NCBI RefSeq assembly: GCF_000243155.2
Contig: NC_018017.1
Coordinates: 4,154,001 to 4,218,000 of the forward strand
Length of the DNA stretch: 64,000 nt
Direction: 5' to 3'
Source: Desulfitobacterium dehalogenans ATCC 51507
GTDB taxonomy: Bacteria > Bacillota > Desulfitobacteriia > Desulfitobacteriales > Desulfitobacteriaceae
Position numbers and translations under genes: made by a program
Shown: one piece after another, positions 8,023 to 15,956 of the stretch
Position numbering within the stretch: position 1 is the first letter of the stretch
How the letters are laid out: every line of letters begins with the position of its first letter
The notes under the pieces: generated by a model
What the model was told of the DNA's origin: nothing
Seen by the model: only the letters and a program-made list of their open reading frames with translations
The model's database searches: none

Positions 8023-9435
8023 TCAGCTATACTCCTCCAGCTTCCGATAGAGATTCCGGACACTGATGCTGAGAAGTCTGGCTGCCCGTACTTTATTCCC
8101 ATCCACCTTTTTCAGAGTGGCAAGGATATAGTTCTTCTCTATCTCTGCGAGAGTGGCGTATCCTTCTAAGCTCTCACTTTGATTCTCCTCATTTCTTGTT
8201 TTGAGGTCTTTTTCGTCCATTACTGTTCCTTCATCCGGCACCGGAATGGCTGCCTGAACACTGCCTCCTCCTTCCCCATGGTCCGGCCAAAGATCTCCGG
8301 GGTGGATGACATCACCTTCAGCCAAAATCATCCCCCGCTCAATGAGATGAGCCAACTCCCGAACATTGCCTGGAAAATCATAGGCCAACAAAGCTTCCTG
8401 TGTCCCCAGGGCCAAATGAAGTTGTCCCTTAAGCCTTACCCTGAGGAAATGTTCTGCCAACTGGAGGATGTCCCCTTTCCGCTCTCTTAACGGCGGAATA
8501 TGCAAGACCATGCCGCTTAAGCGGTAGTAGAGGTCCTTGCGAAAGCGCCCGGCCTCCACCTCCTCCAGAAGATTGCGGTTGGTGGCGGTGACAATGCGGA
8601 CATTGACCCGCCTTAAGCGGTTATCCCCCACCCGCCGAAACTCCCCGGTCTCCATAAAGCGCAGAAGTTTAACCTGTAGATTCAAGGGCATCTCCCCGAT
8701 CTCATCCAAGAAAAGGGTGCCTTGGTCAGCCATCTCCACCAACCCCAGCTTAACCGCATTGGCTCCTGTAAAGGCTCCCTTTTCATGACCAAAAAGCTCA
8801 CTTTCCATCAAGGTTTCATGGACTGCTCCCGCGTTCAAGGGAATATAGGCTTGAGCCCTGCGGGGGCCCCAGACATGGAGAGCCCTCGCAAACAACTCCT
8901 TTCCCGTCCCGCTCTCCCCTTGTATAAGAACAGGAGTATCCGTCTGAGCGATCTTCCGAGTCATTTCCTTAAGGGATTGCATTATTTCACTATCACCAAC
9001 AATCAAGGGTTCGGCATTTTGCCGGTGAACCACCTGCCGCAGTCCCGTATTCTCTAGCATAAGCTTTCTCTGCTCTAAAGCCTTCTGCAGAGTAATCTCC
9101 AGCTCTGAGAGATTGCAGGGCTTAGTCAAGTAATCATAGGCTCCCGCTTTCATGGCTTCAATGGCTGATTCCAGGGTGCCATGGCCGGTGAGCATAATCA
9201 CCTGAAGGTCCGGCTGACGTTTTTTCATTTCCTGTAAGAGCTGAAGCCCATCCCCATCGGGCAGGCGAATATCCAAAAGGACTGCCTCAAAAATGTTCTC
9301 TTGGAGCAAAGCCATGCCTTCCTGAGCCGTTCCCGCCTCCGAAATCTCATATCCCCGCCGCCCTAAACGCTGGGCGAGAATCGAACGCAAATCCTCTTCA
9401 TCATCTAAAATCAAGATGCTTTGATGACTATTCAT
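8023..9435 (-). CDS. sigma-54-dependent response regulator (NtrC family)
   Basis: 470 residues: receiver domain 1-120 (phosphoacceptor Asp in LLDIRLPDGDG, Lys in YLTKP); AAA+ domain about 145-375 with Walker A GESGTGKE, the sigma-54 contact loop GAFTGA and Walker B TLFLDEIGEM; Fis-type helix-turn-helix at the end (NKVRAARLLSISVRNLYRKL). It activates sigma-54 promoters when phosphorylated. Its ATG overlaps the stop of the kinase gene by 4 nt. A canonical -24/-12 promoter with tandem palindromes upstream of ttrA is the obvious nearby target, though that link is inference. Confidence 0.93.
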   Translation of the reverse strand: MNSHQSILILDDEEDLRSILAQRLGRRGYEISEAGTAQEGMALLQENIFEAVLLDIRLPDGDGLQLLQEMKKRQPDLQVIMLTGHGTLESAIEAMKAGAYDYLTKPCNLSELEITLQKALEQRKLMLENTGLRQVVHRQNAEPLIVGDSEIMQSLKEMTRKIAQTDTPVLIQGESGTGKELFARALHVWGPRRAQAYIPLNAGAVHETLMESELFGHEKGAFTGANAVKLGLVEMADQGTLFLDEIGEMPLNLQVKLLRFMETGEFRRVGDNRLRRVNVRIVTATNRNLLEEVEAGRFRKDLYYRLSGMVLHIPPLRERKGDILQLAEHFLRVRLKGQLHLALGTQEALLAYDFPGNVRELAHLIERGMILAEGDVIHPGDLWPDHGEGGGSVQAAIPVPDEGTVMDEKDLKTRNEENQSESLEGYATLAEIEKNYILATLKKVDGNKVRAARLLSISVRNLYRKLEEYS

Positions 9436-11627
9436 GGCCTATCCCCCATTTCCTGATAGGGAAGATTAATGCGAACCGTTGTCCCTTTCCCTTCGGTACT
9501 CTCAACGAAAAGCTTTCCCCTCATTTTTTGCACGATACCATAGCTGACAAAAAGCCCCAGACCCGTACCCTGACCCGGGGGTTTGGTGGTAAAGAAGGGA
9601 TCAAACACCTTCTTAAGGTACTGAGGCGGAATCCCATGGCCTTGATCCACTACCTCAACCTGTATCTCATCACCTCTGCTTATGAACAATGCCCCTTCCG
9701 AGGCAGAGTGGCCTTTGACGCGTTGAGCCCGTACCAGGATCTGGCTTCCCTCCCCGGAGGCATCGATGGCATTGGTTAAGATATTGAGCACCACCTGCTG
9801 CCATTCGTTTTCATCACCATCCACCCAGAGACCGGGTTCACTTTCTTTGATAAGCACCATTCTTTTTTGTTTGAGGCGGTATGCCAGTAAATCCACGGTC
9901 TGCTCGATGGCCTTATTGGCATCCATCACATCCAGATTATGCCTGCCTGGTCGGGCAAAGCGCAGAAGCCTGCTGGTCACCTGTTTGCAGCGGTCAATCT
10001 GCTTGGCAATGATACCCAGTATTCCTTGAATCTCAGCCTTACTGGGCAGCTCGCTTTCCTCTTGAAGCCGATCCAGTAAATCCTCATTATGGGCGGAAAC
10101 AATGGCCAAGGGATTGTTAATCTCATGAGCCACTCCGGAGGCTAACAGTCCAACCGTCGCCATTTTCTCCGTCTGAATGACCCGGGCTTCCATCTCTACC
10201 TGCTGGGTCACATCTTCCAGAAGGAGCAAATAAGCGGCATTTTCCGGATTTCCAGAGCTCAGCCGGTAATAAGAATGGCGAAGATAACGCTTGTCCCCCT
10301 GTACTTCCAAAGCCAGCACTTTGCCATTTTCTCCATAGACAGATTCTGGTCCCTCTCCTCGCAGAAGGGCTTCATAAGGCAGTTCTTTAAAGTTTCTATC
10401 TTCTAAACCAAACCAATCGGAGAAAATGGAATTCCACCAGATAAGTCGTTTTTCCTGATCCAAAAGGGCCATCCCTGCCCCAATCCCATGGACCACCGTT
10501 TCCAAAAGCTCCTGCTCCGCCTGCAGATTGGCCGTCTTATCGGAGAGCCGGCGCAGAAGATTATTAAAGGCTTGAACCAGCCGACCAATTTCATCATCAC
10601 TTTCCTGAGTCACTTCGGCCTGCAGGTCCTCCGTAGAAATAATCCGCCGTACTCCCGCTTCCAAATTCTCAATGGGCTTCGTCAGCTTCAAACCAAAATA
10701 AATACTGATCAGGGTCACACCCAAGATAATGACAAACATGATCCCCATGACTCGAAAGGCAAACTGGGCAATCGGTTCATAGGCTTCATGCACCGGCTGC
10801 TCAATAAATACCCCCCATGAGGGATTGCCTACAGAAGCATACAACCCGAGGACAGGAACACCGTCGGCGTTGCGATACTCATTCCCGGCCAGGTCAGGGC
10901 GTTTCCCGGTCAAGAAATTGCGGACGCTGGGATTTTGGGTCACATCTTCCCGGCTTAGTACCCGACTAAAATCCGGATGACCAATCAGCTTTCCTTTCCC
11001 ATCGGTAAGATAAATGATCCCACCCTGACCGATTGGAGTGCTGGTAAATTTATTGAAGAGAGCCTTCAGATCCGTCTTAGCCTGGAGATAGCCCAGATTC
11101 TTGCGGGTCTGAGGATCAATGATATTCACTGTCAAATACACCTGAGGCCGGCCGTCCACTGAGAAGAACACTTCGCTGATCGAATAGCTCTCCGGGGCAA
11201 AGAATCCCGGGTGGGGGAAAGTTTCCCCCTCCTGCACCGGATAGTCCACTTCTCGCCGGGAAACCTTCCCGAGAACCTGAGCCTGAGTGTCTGCCACCAG
11301 CAAACTCTCCAGGTAGGGTGTCTCACGGAGCATGGTCCCCAGCACGGTTTCTCTGGCCAGTGGGTCCGGCCCCGCCAATTCCGGGGCGTTGGTGGAGGTC
11401 ACTAGGATTAAACTGTCGGCGTTATTCTGAATAAAGTCTTGGATCTGCCCGGCTAAAAGGGTAGCCCGTTCATAGTTTTGTTCCTGGATGCTTTTTTCCA
11501 GATAAGCCTGGGCTGCAGTAAAGCTTGCCAACCCGAAAACGATCAAGGGCACTGCCGACATGAGCACCCCAAAAACCAAAACCCGGACTTTAATCCGCAT
11601 CCACCAAGGGGATCTTCTCTCACTCAT
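9432..11627 (-). CDS. sensor histidine kinase with extracellular Cache-type domain
   Basis: About 731 residues: transmembrane helix near residues 10-32, a long extracytoplasmic Cache-like region to about 290, second transmembrane helix, HAMP linker (TKPIENLEAGVRRI), a PAS-like segment (GMALLDQEKRLIWWNSIFSDWFG), HisKA with phospho-His in GVAHEINNPLAIVSAHN, and an HATPase domain with GHGIPPQYLKKVFDPFFTT and GTGLGLFVSYGIV. NtrB-like architecture fits its NtrC-type partner just downstream. The ATG at 11627 is preferred: GAGGTGG lies six bases upstream and the gene overlaps the stop of the binding-protein gene; ATG 11630 is equally usable. Confidence 0.9.
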   Translation of the reverse strand: MSERRSPWWMRIKVRVLVFGVLMSAVPLIVFGLASFTAAQAYLEKSIQEQNYERATLLAGQIQDFIQNNADSLILVTSTNAPELAGPDPLARETVLGTMLRETPYLESLLVADTQAQVLGKVSRREVDYPVQEGETFPHPGFFAPESYSISEVFFSVDGRPQVYLTVNIIDPQTRKNLGYLQAKTDLKALFNKFTSTPIGQGGIIYLTDGKGKLIGHPDFSRVLSREDVTQNPSVRNFLTGKRPDLAGNEYRNADGVPVLGLYASVGNPSWGVFIEQPVHEAYEPIAQFAFRVMGIMFVIILGVTLISIYFGLKLTKPIENLEAGVRRIISTEDLQAEVTQESDDEIGRLVQAFNNLLRRLSDKTANLQAEQELLETVVHGIGAGMALLDQEKRLIWWNSIFSDWFGLEDRNFKELPYEALLRGEGPESVYGENGKVLALEVQGDKRYLRHSYYRLSSGNPENAAYLLLLEDVTQQVEMEARVIQTEKMATVGLLASGVAHEINNPLAIVSAHNEDLLDRLQEESELPSKAEIQGILGIIAKQIDRCKQVTSRLLRFARPGRHNLDVMDANKAIEQTVDLLAYRLKQKRMVLIKESEPGLWVDGDENEWQQVVLNILTNAIDASGEGSQILVRAQRVKGHSASEGALFISRGDEIQVEVVDQGHGIPPQYLKKVFDPFFTTKPPGQGTGLGLFVSYGIVQKMRGKLFVESTEGKGTTVRINLPYQEMGDRP

Positions 11628-12624
11628 CATAAACCACCTCATCGGCACGGCTCAATACTGCTTGGGAAGGAGTTATTCCCAGCTTATCGGCGGTTTTGAG
11701 GTTGACGGAGAAAATAATCCGGTCCGGTGTCTCCACCGGAATCACCCGGGGATTTTGTCCTTGGAGAACTTTATAGACCATATTGGCGGATTGGGCACCC
11801 TGACTCCAATTGGAGGTACCGTAAGAAGCCAGACAGCCATCTATGGTATCCTGAGGATAGACCCCAAAGACGGGAATCTTAAAAGCCATAGCGTATTGGA
11901 CGATTTCCTCGGTATAGCTTTCCAGGAAGAACCCCGGCAAAAGAACGATACCCTCTTCCTCAGCCTCTCGGATTCTACGAAAGACATCTTCAATCCCCTC
12001 TGTGCTGGTTAGGGTATATGTACTCAGCTCAAGACCCATTTTTTGCGAAGCCTGCTGCAGACTCTCCTGAGTCTGTTGGAAAAAGGGTACACGTGTATCC
12101 CCTAGGATTGCCACTTTTTTTATCTCGGGCAGAAGGCGGTGCAATAGCTCAAGGCGCTTAGGAGTTAATTCATAATGGTAATTGTTTAAACCCGTTAAAT
12201 GATTTCCAGGCCGAAGGGTGTCTTCCACCAATCCAATTACACTTGGGGAAAGGGTTCCCATGAAGACCACCGGCGTAGGAGATTCTTGAGCTGAGGTGAG
12301 CTCTTTTAAGCTCAGTGCCTCAACCGCTCCCGAGGCCACCAGGACATCGGGCTCTTCCATCAATAGTTCCTTCCCTAAGGCAGGAAGATCGGAGAGATTG
12401 TTTTTAGCATTTTCTATATGAAAAACTATGTTCTCCCCTTCGATTAAACCCATCTCCTTAAGCCTGAGTTTTAAGGCTTCTACTTTCACCAGTCTCAAAT
12501 CATTAGCTACCAGGACTCCTACTTTATAGGGCTGCTTTTGAGTTGGGGAGAGTTCACTTAAATGACCGAAAAAAAGAAAGGCGATAACCATTGCGCTGCA
12601 AAGTATGACGGTCATTTTTTTCAT
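11620..12624 (-). CDS. periplasmic-binding-type protein (ABC_sub_bind family)
   Basis: 334-residue exported protein with an N-terminal hydrophobic signal or anchor (VILCSAMVIAFLFFG) and no lipobox. The body (YKVGVLVANDLRLVKVEALKLRLKEMG, PDVLVASGAVEAL, VAILGDTRVPFFQQ, GNHLTGLNNYHYE) matches the ABC-transporter substrate-binding family related to TrpX. No permease or ATPase gene is adjacent. Instead the kinase gene overlaps its end, so it probably presents a ligand to the sensor rather than feeding a transporter. ATG 12624 is used because GGAAG precedes it at good spacing. Confidence 0.8.
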   Translation of the reverse strand: MKKMTVILCSAMVIAFLFFGHLSELSPTQKQPYKVGVLVANDLRLVKVEALKLRLKEMGLIEGENIVFHIENAKNNLSDLPALGKELLMEEPDVLVASGAVEALSLKELTSAQESPTPVVFMGTLSPSVIGLVEDTLRPGNHLTGLNNYHYELTPKRLELLHRLLPEIKKVAILGDTRVPFFQQTQESLQQASQKMGLELSTYTLTSTEGIEDVFRRIREAEEEGIVLLPGFFLESYTEEIVQYAMAFKIPVFGVYPQDTIDGCLASYGTSNWSQGAQSANMVYKVLQGQNPRVIPVETPDRIIFSVNLKTADKLGITPSQAVLSRADEVVYDE

Positions 12625-12725
12625 CTGCACTCTTCCTTTCCTTTGTCAGTTCATGGTCCTGACTCACCGTTCTGGGGAACATCCTTCCGATATTATGGAT
12701 AGCCCTTGAATTTAGATGGCCTTTT

Positions 12726-13273
12726 ATGCCGCTGGCGACACCGGCAGATGATGAAAAAGCGTTTGCTCGGGTCGCGTAGCTTTACGCACATCGCTCACTC
12801 TATAGCTACGGGGCTGGTCAACTCGCTTTCTTAACAGCTCCACCAAACCTTTGGTTAATACCTGATGTGAACCATGGCTCCGCTTCGTTAAGAAAGCTTC
12901 GCTGACCTGACCGCCCCTACACTAAATCCGTTCGCTCTTGTGCGTAAAGCTACACTTACGGGTCTTTTTCCTAGAAAACATCCTGAAAAGGCACTTGGAA
13001 AGCCACCCAAGGATTTTGCTTTCAGGCAGAGAACGGATTCTAAGCGAGCAGGTAAGCAATCTTCGCGAAAAGACTGCAGCGGAGTCGGGTTGGAAACAGG
13101 ACGTTTCCAACCGGCCATTGAGAACAAGTGCGAAAGCAGTGCTTTCGAGGAGCCGATTTGGCCGGGCACCCGACTCAGCGGAGGTCTTGAGCGATTAGAT
13201 TGCTCCGCACAGCTTATGGAGTAAACGCCGAAAGCAAAATCCTGGAGACTCAGCTTGTGAAGGAGCTTTTTCA
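12726..13273. repeat. long structured intergenic repeat, copy A
   Basis: Non-coding, palindrome-rich block filling most of the 781-nt gap between the binding-protein gene and the ttr operon. Outer arms GTAGCTTTACGCAC (12776-12789) and GTGCGTAAAGCTAC (12940-12953) pair perfectly; inner arms at 12825-12835 and 12887-12897 pair (GCTTTCTTAAC). A further 12-bp pair (13010-13021 with 13232-13243) encloses about 210 nt holding more palindromes, such as GGTTGGAAAC/GTTTCCAACC. TGAAAAAGC/GCTTTTTCA form short inverted ends. A second copy is at 59795-60192. Short overlapping open frames on both strands here are by-products of the palindromes. Confidence 0.8.
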
Positions 13274-13331
13274 GAGTAGTTTATGAGATGTAACTATAAC
13301 TATCCCTCAATCTAAGTCTATCAAGAGGTAT

Positions 13332-13375
13332 GAAAATAAGCAAAAGGAACTGCAAGATTACAGCCCCTTTTGCTT
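13332..13375 (-). terminator. probable terminator of the ttr operon
   Basis: AAGCAAAAGG (13338-13347) pairs with CCTTTTGCTT (13366-13375); on the minus strand the stem is followed by ATTTTC. It lies about 30 nt past the ttrC stop codon. Confidence 0.6.
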
Positions 13376-13405
13376 GAGTGTCACCTGAGGAAATCCACCC
13401 TTTTT

Positions 13406-14602
13406 TTAGTGGGCTGAAACCCCGCCGGATTGAGGAACATTGTGTTCCGCCGAGGTTCTTTCCGTTTCAGACTCTATACCATAAACCGGCAAGAACTTAA
13501 AGGCCAGGTAGAGGATCACCACTTCAAGGACTGCAAAGCAGCCCAAGAAGATCAGATGTTTGGGTTCGGCATGATAGGGGTTGAGAGCATTGCCGCTTAA
13601 AGGAATCTGCTGGCCGCCTACCACGAAGTTGATCCGCATGGCGATAACTCCCAGAAGGGTCAAGAGGGAGGCCAGGGATATGAGCCCTATGGATTTCCGG
13701 GTCTTGGACCAAAAGGTGATGACGAAGGGTATCACAAGGCCCAAGCCAATCTCGACGCCGAGGAACATGGCGCTGTGGCTGCCGAAAAGCAGCATCTCCG
13801 CGGCAGCATAGCCTGCAGCATTGCCAAAGTAGAGGATAATGAAGTTAATCACCATGAGCGCACCATCCACCACGATAAACCACATCATCAGGCGGGCAAT
13901 ATCCTGAAGAACGACTCTACGCTGAGAGGTAAGCTCTCTTTCCGGGGAGAAAAAGCGTTGGGTCAGGATGAGGACGAGGATGAGCAGCCCCGTACCTGAA
14001 ACCATAGCGGACATAAGGAAGATGAGGGGCATAAGTCCCGTATGCCAAAGGGCTCTGGCCTGCATATTGGCCAGAATAAATCCTGTATAGCCATGGACCA
14101 GGAGAGCCAGGGGTACTCCCAGGGTTCCTAAGCCCTTGATCCATTTTTGATCCTTGGCCAGGGCAGCTGGGGAGAGATCTTTTTTGCCAAAGGTTAAGAA
14201 GGAATAGAGGGCCTGACGGAAACCTGTTAGTTTTTGAGCGCCGAGAACAAAATCCTTACGCATCATGAACCAGAGGTAAATGAGGCAGTTCAGAGGATAA
14301 AGGGTGAGCAGGAAGGTCCCATAGGAAATAGCGGAGGTCGGATTCAATCGGAAGAATAAGGTATAGAAACGACCGGGCTGCTCCAGATCCGCGATAAGAT
14401 GCAAGGGAGCAACGACCAACAGGGCGATGGCCATGACCACCCCGGCCTTGGCAATGGGTTTGAATTTTTGGATGCCAAAAACCGTTCCCAGGCTGGAAAG
14501 GACGAAAGATCCTGCACTGAGTCCTGTGTAGAAGAAATAGATGGCAATCATATAACCCAGTTGAACCGGATGCTCGACATTGGCTAAATAGGTTATTTCC
14601 AC
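13406..14602 (-). CDS. ttrC: NrfD/TtrC-type membrane quinol-interacting subunit
   Basis: 398-residue polytopic membrane protein of the NrfD/PsrC family with about nine to ten hydrophobic segments, for example IAIYFFYTGLSAGSFVLSSLG and FLGVEIGLGLVIPFVITFW. It passes electrons between the quinol pool and the iron-sulfur subunit of a molybdoenzyme. Start is GTG at 14602 behind GGGGGAGA; the ttrB stop ends one base before it, so the two are translationally linked. Last gene of the operon. TtrC is chosen because ttrB resembles TtrB closely; substrate specificity is not readable. Confidence 0.78.
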   Translation of the reverse strand: MEITYLANVEHPVQLGYMIAIYFFYTGLSAGSFVLSSLGTVFGIQKFKPIAKAGVVMAIALLVVAPLHLIADLEQPGRFYTLFFRLNPTSAISYGTFLLTLYPLNCLIYLWFMMRKDFVLGAQKLTGFRQALYSFLTFGKKDLSPAALAKDQKWIKGLGTLGVPLALLVHGYTGFILANMQARALWHTGLMPLIFLMSAMVSGTGLLILVLILTQRFFSPERELTSQRRVVLQDIARLMMWFIVVDGALMVINFIILYFGNAAGYAAAEMLLFGSHSAMFLGVEIGLGLVIPFVITFWSKTRKSIGLISLASLLTLLGVIAMRINFVVGGQQIPLSGNALNPYHAEPKHLIFLGCFAVLEVVILYLAFKFLPVYGIESETERTSAEHNVPQSGGVSAH

Positions 14603-14603
14603 T

Positions 14604-15209
14604 TTATTTCTCCCCCTTTGCTAAATCTGTATAGTCTGCTCCCAGCAGGGCCTGTTCAGCACCGATGTAGTAAATCATAGGCCGGGTATTCATCTCCGGC
14701 TTGAGAACTTGTACAGGGTTATTGGCGATAAGCCTGGAGACGAGACTGTCGGGATCATTCAAATCTCCAAAGATTCGGGCTCCCCCTACACAGGTGGTGA
14801 CACAAGCCGGCAGCAGCCCCATTTGGACTCTGTGATAGCAGAAGGTGCATTTCTCCGCGGTTTTGCGGACCGGGTTAACAAAGCGGGCGTCATAGGGACA
14901 GGCGGCCATACAGTATTTACAGCCAATACAGCGCTCATAATCGATAAGAATAGTACCATCTTCCGTCCGGTAGGTGGCCCGGACGGGGCAGGCTGACTTA
15001 CAAGGGGCATTATCACAATGATTGCATAAGCGGGGCAAGCGATGGCGGGATACTTCCGGATAGGTTCCCTTTTCGATTTCCTTGACCCAGGTACGGTATT
15101 TTCCATCCGGCACATTGTTCTCGATTTTGCAGGAAACGGTGCAGGCATTACAGCCCACACATTTCCGCAAATCAATGACCATGCCGTAACGAATCGGCTG
15201 TTCGGTCAC
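14604..15209 (-). CDS. ttrB: four-cluster ferredoxin subunit, TtrB-like
   Basis: 201-residue electron-transfer subunit with four Cys groups for [4Fe-4S] clusters: CVGCNACTVSC, CNHCDNAPCKSACP, CIGCKYCMAACPYDARF and CTFCYHRVQMGLLPACVTTC. The stretch PACVTTCVGGARIFGDLNDP and the C-terminal VLKPEMNTRPMIYYIG closely follow tetrathionate reductase TtrB as I know it. GTG at 15209 is the start, with GAGGAG eight bases upstream and a 4-nt overlap with the chaperone gene; the longer open frame runs through the chaperone gene. It has no Tat signal of its own, so it may be exported with the catalytic subunit. Confidence 0.82.
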   Translation of the reverse strand: MTEQPIRYGMVIDLRKCVGCNACTVSCKIENNVPDGKYRTWVKEIEKGTYPEVSRHRLPRLCNHCDNAPCKSACPVRATYRTEDGTILIDYERCIGCKYCMAACPYDARFVNPVRKTAEKCTFCYHRVQMGLLPACVTTCVGGARIFGDLNDPDSLVSRLIANNPVQVLKPEMNTRPMIYYIGAEQALLGADYTDLAKGEK

Positions 15210-15922
15210 GCTTTCCACTCCTCTCGGTGAATGTTCTCGTTGCTGACGTTTTCCGGCAGGGGAGATCCGGTCAGGAACCCAACCTCTTCCCGGCAAAATT
15301 CTGCGGCCAGCCGGGCAAAATAAGTGTAAAATCCTGTGGGATCTGCTCCTGCGAGATCCTCTCTGAGATGATCAAGCCACTGGTTCAAATGCTCTTCCAG
15401 CAAAATCTTCTGAATAGAGTGAAGGGAGTCCAAGTCTTTCTGTTCTTCCTCCCAGCTTGCTTCAGCCTGACAAAGACAGGCAAGGGCCGAGAGCTCAAAG
15501 CCAATGTGATCCGGAATATTCATTTCTTTAAGGGGCTGAAAACTATTCATTTTTTCCGGTTCAAAGCCAATCTGTTGATAAATCTGTCTGACCTGCAGGG
15601 TGGAATCCCCCCAGAATCCTCCATACCTGATTTTCCTTCCTTTTTGACGCTGAGCCCCACGAATTGCCGCTTCAAAGGGGGGCACAAAGCGTCCCGAAAC
15701 GGGGACGAAGAAAAGATCATAATAGGTTTGGAGCAATTCCTGCAACTCAGGGTCTCCTTCTTCGATCTCTCTCAGCAGCTCCTTCAATGAGGAGTCCTCC
15801 AGCCCGGCGGCCCAGTTCTGCAATGTTCTGAACTGTTCCAATGTGGGCTCTTTAAGGAAAATACCTGCCAGCAATTCATAGCCTAGAGCCCGCTCCCGGG
15901 CATTTCCTTCTCTTTCAGGCAT
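15206..15922 (-). CDS. TorD/DmsD-type molybdoenzyme chaperone
   Basis: 238-residue, mostly helical cytoplasmic protein. The pattern ARERALGYELLAGIFLKEPTLEQF, an LLQTYYDLFFVPVSGRFVPPFEAAI segment and YTYFARLAAEF is typical of the TorD family, which binds Tat signal peptides and assists cofactor insertion into molybdoenzymes. Its place between the catalytic and iron-sulfur subunit genes fits. ATG 15922 is chosen because AAAAGGAGGG precedes it at good spacing; an earlier in-frame ATG lies upstream of that site. Confidence 0.8.
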   Translation of the reverse strand: MPEREGNARERALGYELLAGIFLKEPTLEQFRTLQNWAAGLEDSSLKELLREIEEGDPELQELLQTYYDLFFVPVSGRFVPPFEAAIRGAQRQKGRKIRYGGFWGDSTLQVRQIYQQIGFEPEKMNSFQPLKEMNIPDHIGFELSALACLCQAEASWEEEQKDLDSLHSIQKILLEEHLNQWLDHLREDLAGADPTGFYTYFARLAAEFCREEVGFLTGSPLPENVSNENIHREEWKA

Positions 15923-15956
15923 GTTTGCTTGCCCTCCTTTTCGCATTATAAAAAAC

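Noticed and set aside
12888-13224. Several overlapping short open frames on both strands
   Set aside because: They follow the palindromes of repeat copy A, lack convincing ribosome sites and are not conserved in copy B.
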